From Siphonodentalium dalli (Eukaryota; Mollusca; Scaphopoda; Gadilida; Siphonodentaliidae): DNA of 64,000 bases. Below the pieces are notes generated by a model, which was not told the DNA's origin, did not search any database, and saw only the letters and a list, made by a program, of their open reading frames with translations. The position numbers and the translations under genes were made by a program. Positions 35,926 to 47,835 of this stretch are shown one piece after another. Location of the stretch: assembly GCA_032622095.1 (NCBI GenBank), contig CP136066.1, forward strand, positions 3,555,784-3,619,783. Direction: 5' to 3'. Within the stretch, counting starts at the first letter, position 1. Each line of letters opens with the position of its first letter.

Positions 35926-36149
35926 CTAGTCTATGTCCAATTCACAATAATATGGACATGCGCTCCACCAACATGGAGCGTATTTCTGCTTGAACTTGTG
36001 CGCCGGCCAAGCTTCTGAAGTGAAAACACAATCATAGCCTTCTTTCTGTTCGTCCCATGGTTGGATGACGGGAAGAACGAGTGGTTTGCCGTCGTATCCA
36101 TAAAACTCTCCTTCAACGATATCATCCCGACCGTCGAGCCACATCCAAC
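35926..36149 (-). CDS. C-type lectin domain protein, last exon
   Basis: Reading leftward, the acceptor is CATTCCAG (ending at 36150) and the exon starts at 36149 in phase 1. It ends at TAG (35926-35928). It encodes the second half of a C-type-lectin-like domain: GWMWLDGRDDIVEGEF, then DGKPL, PW and EGYDCVF, and the last cysteine in CPYYCELD. These correspond to the conserved W-L-G, E-G-F, D-G and the third and fourth cysteines of the fold. The calcium/sugar tripeptide (EPN/QPD) is not recognisable (the place reads IQPW), so calcium-dependent sugar binding is doubtful. The protein is probably secreted or an ectodomain. It joins in frame to 37635-37832. The 3' splice site of this exon has been multiplied into the adjacent minisatellite. 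Confidence 0.75.
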
Positions 36150-37290
36150 CTGGAATGAAAGGTTAAAACTTATCACGACCGAACTACTGGCATCTATCAC
36201 ATGATGTATCGCCGAGCCACATCCAATCAGGAATGAAAGGTTAAAAGTTGTCACAACCGATCTACTTGCATACACAGCACATATAACATCGAGCCGCATC
36301 CAGCACGGATTGAAAGGTTAAAAGTTATTGCAACCAAACTACTGGCATACAACACATATAGCATCGAGCCGCATCCAACATGGATTGAAAGGTTAAAAGT
36401 TATTGCAACCAAACTACTGGCATACAACACATATTGCATCGAGCCGCATCCAATCAGGAACGAAAGGTTAAATTTATAACCGAACTACTGGCATACAGCA
36501 CATATATCATGGAGCCACATCCAACATGCAGTCAACGGTTAGAGCTCACCGCACACAACACATATGTAATACATAAAGGATATCGAGACATATTCCTAGA
36601 AGTATATATACAATAGACATATAGCAATATATATATGTAATAGATATATACATATGGTTTCGGGTTGAGGGCATGTTGAAATTCGATGAATATAATCGCA
36701 GTTTAACTCTGACACCGCTCCTAACTTATTGCCGTCCAAATGCAGTCAACGGTTAAATGTCACCGCACGCGTACTACTAGCATACAACACATATCGGGGA
36801 GTCACATCCAACTTGCAATGGAAGGTGAAAGGTCTCGAACACGTACTACTCGCATACAACACATATATCATCGAGTCACATCCAACCTGTAATGGAAGGT
36901 GAAAAGGTTGCCACATCAGTACTACTCGCATACAACATATATCGGTCAGTCACATCCAACATGCAATCAACCTGCAATAAAAGGTTAAAGGTAGTTACAT
37001 CCGTACTACTCGCACACAAAACGTACATCATCGAGCCAAATCCAACCTGCAATCAAAGGTTAAAGGTCGTCACATCCATACTACTCGCAAACACCACATA
37101 TAGCATCGAGCCACATCCAGCCTGCAAGCAAAGGTTAAATGTCGTTGCATCCGTACTGCACGCATGCAACACATATAGCATCGAGCCACATCCAACCTGC
37201 AATCAAAGGTTAAAGGTCGTCACATCCGTACTACTCGCATACAACACGCATCGAGCCATATCCAATATGCAATCAACCTGCAATCAAAGG
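36130..37290. repeat. ~73-bp minisatellite made from the lectin exon's 3' splice site
   Basis: About 14 units with a period of roughly 72-78 bp carry, on the minus strand, 'aacctttgattgcag' followed by GTTGGATGTGGCTCGA. That is the polypyrimidine tract, AG and first 16 bases of the exon at 35926-36149, then 'tgctatatgtgttgtatgcgagtagtac'. Several units keep an intact CAG before GTTGG or GCTGG (for example near 36882, 37045, 37117 and 37190), while others have lost it. The array fills most of the 1.5-kb intron between the two lectin exons. Confidence 0.85.
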
Positions 37291-37634
37291 ATAAAACGAA
37301 ACAAAATTATATTTTGTAAGTACACATTTGGCATATTGACAGCTGATAGACATAATTACATTGGCGCACGTAGAACCCTATGCGTTAGTACATGTAGTAT
37401 CATTAGTAGTTCATTTTGAGAAATATTTCCAATGCAGTTGACTTTATATTTTGAATAGCAGTTAACTGTTTCTATAATAAAAGATAATTAATGAGTAGTT
37501 ATCCCATAGGCATATTCAGACAGATTGTATATTGCACTCATGCTCTAAACATGACTCCTTATGCATTTGTATTTATACAGCGTGTATGAAAAACGGTCGG
37601 TTTGAAATGTTCCAGGCCATTGTAAATCACTCAC

Positions 37635-37832
37635 CTCGTGTATTGAGTGTGTACATCAGTTCCTTAACATACAGATAGACTCCCTCGTTCTTATATTTGA
37701 GGATATGCCCGCCATCATTAGCACAGTCCACCATCGCCTCGGAGTGTCGTGCCCCTCCGCGCCGACTCAGACACAGCTTCATCGGGATCGCTGGACCGGA
37801 ATAGAGTGAGTACCCTTTATCTGCCGGACATG
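37635..37832 (-). CDS. C-type lectin domain protein, penultimate exon
   Basis: Reading leftward, the acceptor CTAATTACAG precedes 37832 and the consensus donor GTGAGT follows 37635. The exon is 198 nt and phase 1 at both ends, the usual symmetry of shuffled extracellular modules. It encodes CPADKGYSLYS, KLCLSRRGGARHSEAMVDCA and NDGGHIL. This is the first half of a C-type-lectin-like fold, with the N-terminal Cys-Pro, the aromatic strand, the helix carrying the second core cysteine and the G-G-x-L turn. Joined to the last exon it gives a domain of about 140 residues. A signal-peptide exon should lie further right on this strand; I could not identify it before the LINE at 38435. Confidence 0.75.
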
Positions 37833-38434
37833 CTGTAATTAGAAGTTAGAACTAACCAATATAATTATGTTCTCTGAAACTGTGCAGGGAAACTATAACC
37901 AGATAACAAAAGCCTCCCTGACAGCTGATTGGATAATTATTTTGACAAAATAAATACACAAATAAATGTACGATTAAGCTCGTGAACAAAAAAATGCATA
38001 ATATTTGGAACCTTGCTGAATATTGTGATCATCTGACCCCACAAGAACACTTTTGCGGTAGAATGTTTCTATACATTCTGTAGTCCGGGAAATGGTGAAA
38101 TTTGAAAAGAAAAAATACAATAGCCCATCTTGATTATTGTATGAGTTTGTCAGAATTGAGACACCATGCCGGGTATGGGTTATTGGTGAAATAAGTACGT
38201 TTCAACACATATGACACAATCATTAGCAGTGTCACCTATGGAAAATAAATATGTATGTATAACCTAGCAGGACCTTGTCTGTTTGGGCCGCGTTCAAACA
38301 CTGACAAGTTTGTGTAGTATATGTGAATGTAGTTCAAACCATATGGTGGGAAGCTATATATGCATGGAAGTATGCGAATAACGTACACCTTACATGGGTA
38401 TAACGCGCACCTTACATGTGTTTAATAATACATT
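37833..38434. other. Upstream intron of lectin gene, no exon found
   Basis: AT-rich, with no signal-peptide-like frame on the minus strand. The first exon may lie beyond the LINE insertion at 38435-42715 or beyond the window. Confidence 0.4.
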
Positions 38435-41400
38435 TTTTGTTTTTGTTTTGTTTTGTTTTTTATTGAGGAAGTATATATAACAAAAAAGAATGAGACAGAC
38501 AGACATACGTATAGCACAAGCATTATAATAACAATACATTGATACATATTATATTCTAGCACTCACTTTTGCACGCTCCCAAGTGAATTTCACTTGGGCT
38601 ACTTTCTCTCTGGCGACATTAGTAAAATCATACGTGAATCATATATATAGTTGTGGTAAAGAGATAAATATATTGTTATTCCGTTGCCCATTGGGCGACA
38701 CAACGTTAGCGCACTGAATTAAGAATGTCATTTATACTGTAACATAAAGAGTTAGGATTGGCGAGTTAAGAAATGATTAATGTTAATTTGAGAGATGGCT
38801 CTGGTTCCGGGCTATATGTATATAACTGTGTTATTCGGGGTATATACATGTATAAAGTTAGTTTTATTTGTGGATGTCAGAAAGTCACTCAGTGTTTTCA
38901 TTAATTACATTTTCTAAGGGTAGCCATCGCTTTTTAAACTCTTGATATCGCATGTTGCATCTGGATGTGTACTTATCGCATTCATATTTGAATTTCAATT
39001 CAGCGACAAACGCCTTTATTGAGAGTTGGGTCGGGTCAAATTTAGTCCTATACATATATTGCTTTAGCACAAGTAGAAAGTAGTTTATGATGGAATTCAC
39101 TTGACAGTGATTAGCGCCAAAAAGCAAATTTGGTTTGGTAATATGTATAGACACTTGATTTGTTTTCAGCCAAGACTGATGTTCGGTTATGAACCGATTT
39201 GTGTGTGGGCAGTCCCAGAAAATGTGAGAAATATTTTCTTGAGTATTATCGCATCGCTTACATAGATCGTCAGCTCTTATGTCTGCTATCTTCAGAAATG
39301 TGTTCGTCCAGAGGATTCTATTATTAATTCTATATTGGAGCCATTGAAGTTTGGTGTCAGGCGTGGTGGTAAATGGATTGCGAAATATATTGTCCCATGA
39401 TTGTGAGTCGTCTTTTATTTCCGATTTCCATTTTTTACATGAGTTTGGCACCCATGTTCCCAGGTTCCCTATTGTCAGGGTTCTATGAAAGAGTTGACCG
39501 CCTTTATGATCCCTTAATAACGGGCTCAAATGTTTGGGTAAGAACGGAGAGTGTAATCGTAGGAGGGGCTGATTGCGAGAGTTTGACAGGCTGTATATTT
39601 GGCATTTTAGGTTAGCCATAGTAATGAAGTTAGTAGAAATATTGAATGTAGCCTTAAGGGAGTCGGGGTGTGAAATTCCCCATTGGCTTGAAACATATCG
39701 TTTACAAAATATATGCCTGCATTTCTCCACGAATTAAAGTTAATGGAGTTTCCTTCCATTCTAATGTTAGAATTACTCCATATGGTCGCTGACATGATAT
39801 TACCATTTTTATCATCTATACTTATGAATTTGCACCAAGAGCTGAGAACATCCCTCCACAATGGGTTAGACATTTTTGAAGTTTGTTTTGACAGGAACTT
39901 AGCATCATATGTTAGGTACAGGGGTTCATCGATAATGGGGTTGTCTTTTAGGAGAGGGGCCCATACTCTGTCTCGTTTCGAGTTCCAGATAAATGGAATC
40001 GAATTGTGATTAACTCCTTAACAAAAGCATCGTCTGGACTGGGGAGAGACATGAATATGTGGGTTAGCTTTGGAAGAATAAGTGTCTTAATGACAGTTAT
40101 TCTTCCAATTGGGGTTAATAGCCTGTGTCTCCATGTCTTGGTTAGTCGTTCTATTTCGTCCAATTTACCGGAGTAGTTTGACATCATTTTTTTGAAGATC
40201 AGTGTTGAAATTAATGCCCAGAAAGTTGAAGGTTTTTGAGTAAGATAATTTTAAATCTTGGCACATGGTTGACTCATAGTTTGTTCTTGATCCTATCCAT
40301 GTCGCCTGGCATTTCTCCGGGTTAATACGCACTCCCGAAACCCGTGCATATAGGTCAAGTATTGAGTAGGCCTCACGTATGCTACTTTCATTGCCATCAA
40401 GTATGAACGTTGTGTCGTCCGCGTATTGTGATAGTTTATATTCTGAACCACCGAGAACTATTCCTTTAATTTTGTCATTCTGTCTTACCAACAATGCAAA
40501 AACCTCAGCGCAGAGGAGAAAAATATACGGGGATATGGGGTCACCCTGTCGACAGCCACGCCCTAATTTAAAACTTTGTGATATGTGACCGTTAATCAGT
40601 ATAGACGAACTAGCGTCTTCATATAGAATGGCTATCCATTTTTTATGGAATCGCCAAATTCGAAAAAATTGAGGCATTTATGTATGAACGACCAGGACAC
40701 TGAGTCAAATTCTTTTTCGACGTCTACTAGGAGCAGGACTCCAGGCTTATCGTGGGTTTTCGCTTGATACATTATGTCATATATGAGCCTTGTATTATCT
40801 CCAATGTACCTGTCAGCAAGAAAACATGTTTGGTCAGAATTAATTATATACGGGAGGACGCGTTTAAGCCTATATGCGATACAAGATGAGGCGAGTTTAT
40901 AAGTTGTGTTCAAAAGAGAGATGGGACGCCAGTTTTTCAACAATTGACGGGTTTTGTTCTTCTTTGGAATAAGTGTTATAATACCCTGTTTTTGTGTGAT
41001 CGATAATTATCCGACTGAAAATGATTCATTAAGTGTGTCTGTCACAAAGGGCCCCAGATTAGATCAGACAAATTTGAAGAATTCATATGTGTAACCAGAT
41101 GGTCCCGGGCATTTACAGTTTTTCGATAGCTTTAATGCATGTGTCAATTCTTGTAAAGTTAGCGGACCCTCAATGCTCGAGGCTAGAGATGGGGTAAGTT
41201 TTGGAGTTTCAGAATTTTTTAACATTTGGTTTAGATCTTGATCAGAAGTATATTTATGTGAATAAAGAGTTTGGTAGAAATTTCGAGCTTCCGACATGAT
41301 ACTGTCTTGTGTTGTCAAATTATTACCGTTATTATCTGTCAAACTGGTCAGGGTTTTGGAAATATAGTTACGTTTCTCTAAATTCAGAAAATATTTTGTG

Positions 41401-42715
41401 GGTTTTTCTCCTTCCTTGACCCATTTCGCTCGGGACCTAATCATAGCACCACGATTGCTCTCTCTTCGTATTTTTTCTAATTCAAATTCAGTTTTTCCAT
41501 GTCTCCCATGAGCTTCTGCTTACATTCGAGACTTTGTGATGGGTTGTCGAGATCAAGTAATATTCTGTTTTTCTTTTCAGAAAGGAGTTGTTCTCTTTTA
41601 AGATGTTCTCGTTTACGTTTCGCACAGAACTTTATAGTTTCTCCCCTAAAGTCTAACAAAATGGCATCTAAAAGAAGTCTCTTATTGATATTACATGAAA
41701 CTTTACGTTCACCTTCAGCTTTTAGTAGCCATAGCGCACTTTATTTTCTTCTATGATCCTTTTAACCAAGTCGCAATATTCCTTGCTATGTAAAATAGAG
41801 TTATTGAACTTCCAAAACCCATGACCAGTTTTCATTCTGCTAACTGTTATTTGATAGGAGATAATTGAGTGATCGGATTTATATCCCGGTATTATCGCGG
41901 GTCCCGTGTTTGATAAATTGAGGAGTTCCGAGGAAACTAAGAAATAGTCCAGCCGAGCCATTTGTATCGGGGACTTTCTTCTCCATGTGTATCGGGTTTC
42001 ATTGGCATTGTAGATTCTCCAAATGTCGATTAGTCCGAGGCTGTCGATAAGATTTTTAACTTCAATTTTTGCACGTGGGTTGTTTTCTTGTTTATAGTTA
42101 TAAGTATCAAGATTCTGATTTTGAACGAGATTCCAATCGCCGCACATTATAATCTGGGTATTCCCGATTTTGTCGAGTATTTTTTAAAAGTTAGAGTAGA
42201 AGTCAGGGTTATCCTCGTTTGGGCCATATAGATTGACTAGACTTAATCTGAGATTTTCGATAGTAATATCCATTATAATGAAATTTCCATATCGCTGGAC
42301 CTGATGCAGTTTGAAGTCAAAATTATTTTGGAATAAAATAGCTACTCCTCTCGATTGAGACGTAAAGGGAGCCATGATAGTGTTGTAGCCCCATTCAGCT
42401 TCTATGCATATTTCCATTGATTTAGTGAAGTGCGTGTCTGGGAGACAGTATATTGAACCATCCAATGAACGTAAATGTCGGAACACATCGCGACGTTTTT
42501 TCTGATTGATTTAGTCCACAGCAGTTCAGAGATACTATCTTAATTATAGTCATGATGTGAATGGGCGGACGCCCGCGCCAACGGAAACAGTACATTGTAT
42601 ATAGCTAAAAATTCATAATGAGATGCATTGACTCTAGAAAGATACACATTGTGGTCGCCACCATACATACAAGAGAAGAAACATACAGAGAAAACAAATT
42701 AACAAAACGAAAATA
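38435..42715 (-). mobile_element. Tx1/L1-type LINE, decayed, flanked by 11-bp repeats
   Basis: AATAATACATT occurs at 38424-38434 and again at 42716-42726, exactly outside the inferred ends, as expected of a target-site duplication. On the minus strand the 3' end is an A-rich AAAAC-type tail (38435-38461) preceded by AATAAA. The 5' leader before ORF2 is about 160 bp. ORF1 is absent. Total length is about 4.28 kb. Confidence 0.75.
38885..42553 (-). pseudogene. LINE ORF2 (endonuclease, reverse transcriptase), broken
   Basis: Starts at ATG 42553 with a segment matching endonuclease motif I (KIVSLNCCGLN). It shifts frame in an A run about 30 codons later. The APE endonuclease continues with DTHF, LVNLYGP, GDWN (about 42137), ARLDYFLVS and SDHS (about 41868). 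The reverse transcriptase follows with LKNWRPISLLN, a GCRQGDPISPYIF turn and the catalytic QYADD box (about 40413-40428). After the thumb come CKRC...H...C zinc-binding residues (about 39260-39210) and a basic tail ending at 38885. The full span of about 1220 codons is normal for this clade. At least six frame changes and a stop at about 42183 make it inactive. It is the same family type as the LINE at 53187, but clearly diverged from it. Confidence 0.85.
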
Positions 42716-42726
42716 AATAATACATT

Positions 42727-44880
42727 CATTCCAGTTGACGATTGTGTCATGAGACAGCATAAACCACAACAGCGTTTTTAACACTACATGTATTAGCGCT
42801 GTCCCGTGGGTCACACTGCCTGCCATTCCCTAATATATATCAGCTGTTGCTTAACATTGAGGTTCAGAACTGACATAACCCGTTAGTATTTTAAAGCTTT
42901 GAATAGTGGTATTGTTGTTGCTGTTGGAAATGATACCAGCATATAAGACAATGCACCTTTAAATGATTTTCGGAATCGTAGATTATACTAATCTCTGTCA
43001 AATTAAAGTATGGTTCCAAGGGGCAAAAATAGGACAGACATGCGAGTTACCTTTATTCGTTATCCGATTGTCACTAAAAGATACTTTTAATTCGTGGAAT
43101 GTATGACATATTTAGATCGAACCATATATATTTACCTGCATAGCAAATATGAAATGTTGAGATTGAGACGAAGCACGTCCATTTAACGTGCTAATAAGTG
43201 GAGTCGAGTCATTGTTTGTGTGTCTGTGACCCATATTCTCAGGTGAAATAGTTTTGAATTATTTTTGGAATCATGAGTAGATGTCACGTTTTTTTTTTAC
43301 CTTTCTACGTCATTATATAGTATCGGGCTATCAATTATGTTGTTGCAGATGGTACTGGAAAGCTATTACAATACACAGTTCCGAACAGTCTCCTTGAAAA
43401 GCCGACGAAAATACTGGTGTACTTCCGTTAGCATTATTGTCATATTTTCAAAGAGACTGAGTTCCGAACTATATCATCTGACAATTCAAAATGATTTGTA
43501 AACTTATACTGTGAGCTATAGACTTATTTATATATAATCCGACACTTTACATGTATTTGTAATATATATAGTCTGACAGTTCAGAAGTATGTGTAAACAT
43601 ATTATGAGCTACACATATAGCTATATATTAGCTATATATATTATCTTGCAATTCAAATTTATTTGTAAACTTCTATACTATGCGCTATGCATGTACGTAA
43701 GTTACGTGTAGCTCTTCATTTGTATTTAGTAAATTTTGTTGATGGTTTTTACAAAACCGGAAGTATACCATCTGTGAATAATCTGCTTCAAGGAGATGTT
43801 GCGGGCCATGAGTGGGTAGGGGGGGGGCATGAGTTGGGGTGGGGGTACTCGCATTCCTGTATTCGGCCAAAAACTTAATTTATTTAATGTTTTGCAGAAG
43901 CGGAACCCACTTCCAATTAGTTAGTAATATGGGGTGTGTTACTGTACATACATACGACCCTGCAATATGAATTTTTCTACTGTGTAAACCGATCGATATT
44001 CCATATACATTCCGATCTTCATTGGCAGGTGATAATCATGATGATTTGTTGTGAGTTATACAAAAATTGTGTCTATCGCCTGTCAGGAACAACTAATTGG
44101 GTCATCACTCAGCGTAAAGTTGGCCCAGCAAAAGAGCGATTTCGCATTTATATTTGGTTGTTTAATAATACTAACTAGGCTTAAAATGTCATGTGGGAAA
44201 TTTGGATACTTCCATATATCACATTTTCCCGTTTCTCATGTTATACACTACATTCTTCTCGCTGTCTCGTTTTATCACATTCTGCCCACCACCCTCAATC
44301 TCTCTCTCTCTCTCTGTCAGTCGCTCTCGCATTTGCTCATTCGCTGACTACGTATCCGTACATGAACCATCGCTTTCGTTTATCATAGTACACAGCAAGC
44401 AGTTGAGAAGAAATATATTCTCACTTTTAGTTTACTGTTTATGTTTATTTAAACTTATACTAGCATTTCTAATGATGTATTTATTAAGAAAGCAGAACTA
44501 TCACCAGGAGGTTCAGCTGTATAGCCGAAATAAATGCTAGCAGCTTAATGGTGTGAAATTGGGCAATGAAGTGTACATTATAGAGTCTCGTTGTCGTATC
44601 ATGAAAATATCGGTTGTGTAATGGTAAGGAAAGACCGCACAGTTTGTTAATTTCACTATGTCGGGTTTGAGTAAGATGAGTTCCTAATTGTGTACACCTG
44701 AATGTGACAACAGGCGAATATTTTCTATTGTGCCATAATGATCACGTTCCGAGTCGTGAAGGCACAATAGGTGATTGGTTTATTATTATGGCACACGTGA
44801 CAAGTCATGATGGAAATAATCTGGGTGGTTTATTATGAAGCATTTACCCCAGGGGTGTGTCTGTAACGTTTAGTATACAC
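42727..44880. other. No supported gene
   Basis: Contains three diverged units of about 80-90 bp (43477-43690) sharing 'ct.acaattcaaa..atttgtaaac.tata.tg.gcta', a G run at 43820-43827 and a short (TC)n run at about 44301-44318. Open frames lack motifs. Confidence 0.45.
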
Positions 44881-44884
44881 TAAG

Positions 44885-45265
44885 ATGTTATACGCCACAA
44901 GGAGTAAACCATACACTCTTAAACTTAGGAAATCGCACTCAAGTTGCGCGTTGATACTACTAACCACGTTCACTCGTCAAAAAGCTTATATTTCAATGTT
45001 TGAATTTTGGAGTATTTTCCCCCTTCGGTGCAATCTGCCAAGTCTGTACCCACCCGACGCCAGCACTGCGTTAGGCAGGTTGCATTAGTAGTAGAACTGT
45101 TAAACTTCCAAGGCATAGCTATAGTATGCCAACGTATCTGCTCATGCATTAACCTCGATAACTTCATTAGCCCATTTTTATTTGGCATTAAAAATAGATC
45201 AGTGATTCACCACTTACGGTACATATACGTGTTTACGTTATATAGCGTTGCCACGAGTTAACCTT
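44885..45265. repeat. Repeat R4, copy 1
   Basis: About 380 bp similar in the same orientation to 45837-46210. Shared blocks: GAGTAAA.C.T.CACTCT, 'aaacttag.aaat.gcac', 'ccactcgtcaaaaa', 'tggagtattttccc', 'ggcaggttg', 'cgtatctgctc(a)tgcatta' and a closing CACGAGT.AACCTT. The CACGAGTAAACC motif is at both ends in direct orientation. Class unknown. Confidence 0.65.
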
Positions 45266-45836
45266 TAGCTCTCTGAAAAATGAAAATATGTGTTGCACGT
45301 GGACACTAACCATCAGAAAATACGTCAGCAAAAATTGTATCTCTATAGTAGGCTGTGTTCCTGGTAAGATTGATTCGTGTTGAAGGATGTGTTCAATGTT
45401 TGGTATGATGTACATGTCCATTGTATGGTATGATGTCAGCGTTGTAGGGTAGGCTGTGTTCAGTGTATGGCAGGCTGTATTAACCTATTCGCTGCTGTGA
45501 CGTCCGTAACTATTACGGGTGTAAAATGCATGTCCTGTGCTATATGGTCCGGACCTACTTCAGCACACTAAAGTAGGTCATTATTCATCACTGGAACTCA
45601 GATGTTGGTTCATCGGAATAAATGTATATCGAAGTTTCAAACATTGTATGATGTTCCACGATTGTGAACAATAACAACCTTCCAACTGAGCCAGTTTTAT
45701 GGTTCTTATGATATTCCCGTTATATTTTTCCACTGGAAAATGGCAATAACGTCAAGAGCCCAGCACACGGCGGCATAACGTAATTTAGCAGCAAAGAGGT
45801 GAAGTGTGTTGTGTGCTGTGTTTATGTATTACGTAT

Positions 45837-46210
45837 TATGGTATATGTCGACACGAGTAAATCTTTCACTCTAAAACTTAGAAAATGGCACAATAGTTGC
45901 GAGAGGATTCCCCGTATCAGATCCACTCGTCAAAAAAATTGTATCTGGAGTATTTTTCCATCTTCGTTTTTCGGTGGAATTTGCAAATTTGAACCAACCC
46001 GCACGTGAGCTCTCCGTTTGGCAGGTTGATTTTTTATTAGAATGGCCAAACTTTGGGAGGTTACCTACATTATATCGACGTACCTGCTCCTGCATTACGT
46101 CGTTCCTTCATTAGTCCGTTTGGATTTGGCGGGAACAATAGTTTAGTGATACAGCACTCAACTATACTTATTTATGTTATAAAGCCTCGCCACGAGTAAA
46201 CCTTCGGCTT
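45837..46210. repeat. Repeat R4, copy 2
   Basis: Second copy of the 44885-45265 repeat, about 570 bp downstream. The region between the two copies (45266-45836) has a short hairpin, GACCTACTT / AAGTAGGTC (45552-45580), but no gene. Confidence 0.65.
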
Positions 46211-47389
46211 TAGCGCGATGTTTTTTTTGTGTGCTAAATCTGACGTTTGTATCTGCCACCGGTCTGCCTGGTCTCACCATGCGGCCTGGTCTCACCAACC
46301 CGGCTTGGTCACACCGCATTCCCAGGCCTGGTCTCGCCCTCTTCCGCGCTCCAGCTCCTGTCTTAGCCATTTTCCTCCATTTGAGAGAGATGTTTATTAT
46401 TTTTGAACATTCAGGGCCGGTAACTCGGTCAATTCTCTACCAATTTACAAAAATTTCACGTCATCGTTATCGGGGTTAAATTTAGACCATGACTTGTAAG
46501 TTTGGTCGCGATCGGAGATAATTAATTTTTTACGACATTGAACACTCCGCGGTCAATAATCGGACAACGTCCGTTTTGTAGAACTGAACTACGTTTAAGT
46601 TGCTCTATACCATAATATTTGTCCCGTTCCGCAACCTCAATGCGTTCCATATATACTCTACATTTATCAATATATGTGAGAGGCCGATTTAAGGGCCATA
46701 ACTCCATAAACAAGAACGGACACAATTATCAATAGAAACACTTCCGTCTCCCGTGGGAGTTGTACAAACTCCGAAACTGTCAGCGTTCTACATTTAGCGG
46801 TTCCTGAGATAAAAGGATACGCTTTTACTAGGAAGAAGAAGAAAAAGAGGAAGAAGAATAATAATAATAGAGAAAAATGACGAACAAGAAATACAATATA
46901 CTCCCATATTAAAATATGGAAGTATAATAATGACCAGTTTTATATAGCGTAAATACTGCAATGTGATGCCATATGTACAATTGTATAAATGTACAATGTG
47001 ATGTATGTTAACGCTGCATGCCTTGACGTGGTATTTAAATAGATGGAGCTATATTGAGTTTGAACTCCTCATACAGTTAGCTGTTGTATTTATAAATGCA
47101 ATTTATTAGAACTGTGCGTTCGTTGTTTGTATCGAAATGCCTGAAATTATTTCCGACACATTTTCAGTGATGACAGATTCCGCTTGTAGCTTGATGATGT
47201 CGTCCGTTTATTGGCTTCCACCCACGCTTTAATGGCGTCACGGCTATTTTCCCATTGAAGCTGCAGTACACATAATAGCAACCACCAAGGGTGTTTTTTT
47301 TTACCTAAATGCAGGTGAATTATGATGTCATATATTTTTTCTATATTTCTATACCATGAGAGAAAGTACCGGGTACGTTTATTTGTGAA
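46211..47389. other. No supported gene; SINE-like and simple repeats
   Basis: 46230-46345 has three to four loose copies of CCTGGTCTCACC. GGGCCATAACTCC at 46693-46705 is a core found in many molluscan repeats. A purine run AAGAAGAAGAAAAAGAGG and an AATAATAAT tract occur at 46833-46870. Confidence 0.4.
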
Positions 47390-47592
47390 TTTAACACGTG
47401 ACTTCCGGAATGTGACTGCGCAGAATCCACCTCAATGACAGCTCGAGAGTAGACTAATTACTCGCTTGATTTCGTTTTTGCCACTTCACTTCCACTTTTC
47501 AGCATAGTCGACACTTACTATTAACACTTTGTGGGATATCTTGGAAGGTGTTTAGGAAGGATATATTATTATTGGATTAACCTCCCAAAAAG
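47390..47592 (+). promoter_or_regulatory. Possible promoter and non-coding first exon
   Basis: ACTTCCGGAA (47401-47410) is a perfect ETS-type site, and TGCGCA follows at 47417-47422, a half site of the NRF-1 type. Both are typical of TATA-less animal promoters. About 170 bp downstream is a consensus donor, AAAAAG|GTGAGT, at 47593. There is no coding frame in the stretch, so it would be a 5' leader. No partner exon was identified. Confidence 0.28.
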
Positions 47593-47835
47593 GTGAGTTT
47601 GACGCCTGAAATTCTTGTCATGTCAGCACTTGTCTGCAACTACAGTCATGACTCATGTCATTGTCAGAATTCGCGTGTTTTATGAAAAGGTCACCAAGAT
47701 TTCTCTACTCGATTGTCTTAAAATGTACCATAATCGGCAAATTCTTTCGATAATTCTGAGTCTCAGTGAGACTGAGAGTTGAGACTGACTCCTACCCTGG
47801 CCTGCAGTCAAAAGTCAGTGATTCCAACTTTGGTG

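Noticed and set aside
36892-37419. 175-codon frame on the plus strand in the lectin intron
   Set aside because: Antisense reading of the splice-site minisatellite.
39373-41756. Plus-strand frames across the LINE
   Set aside because: Antisense shadows of the minus-strand ORF2.
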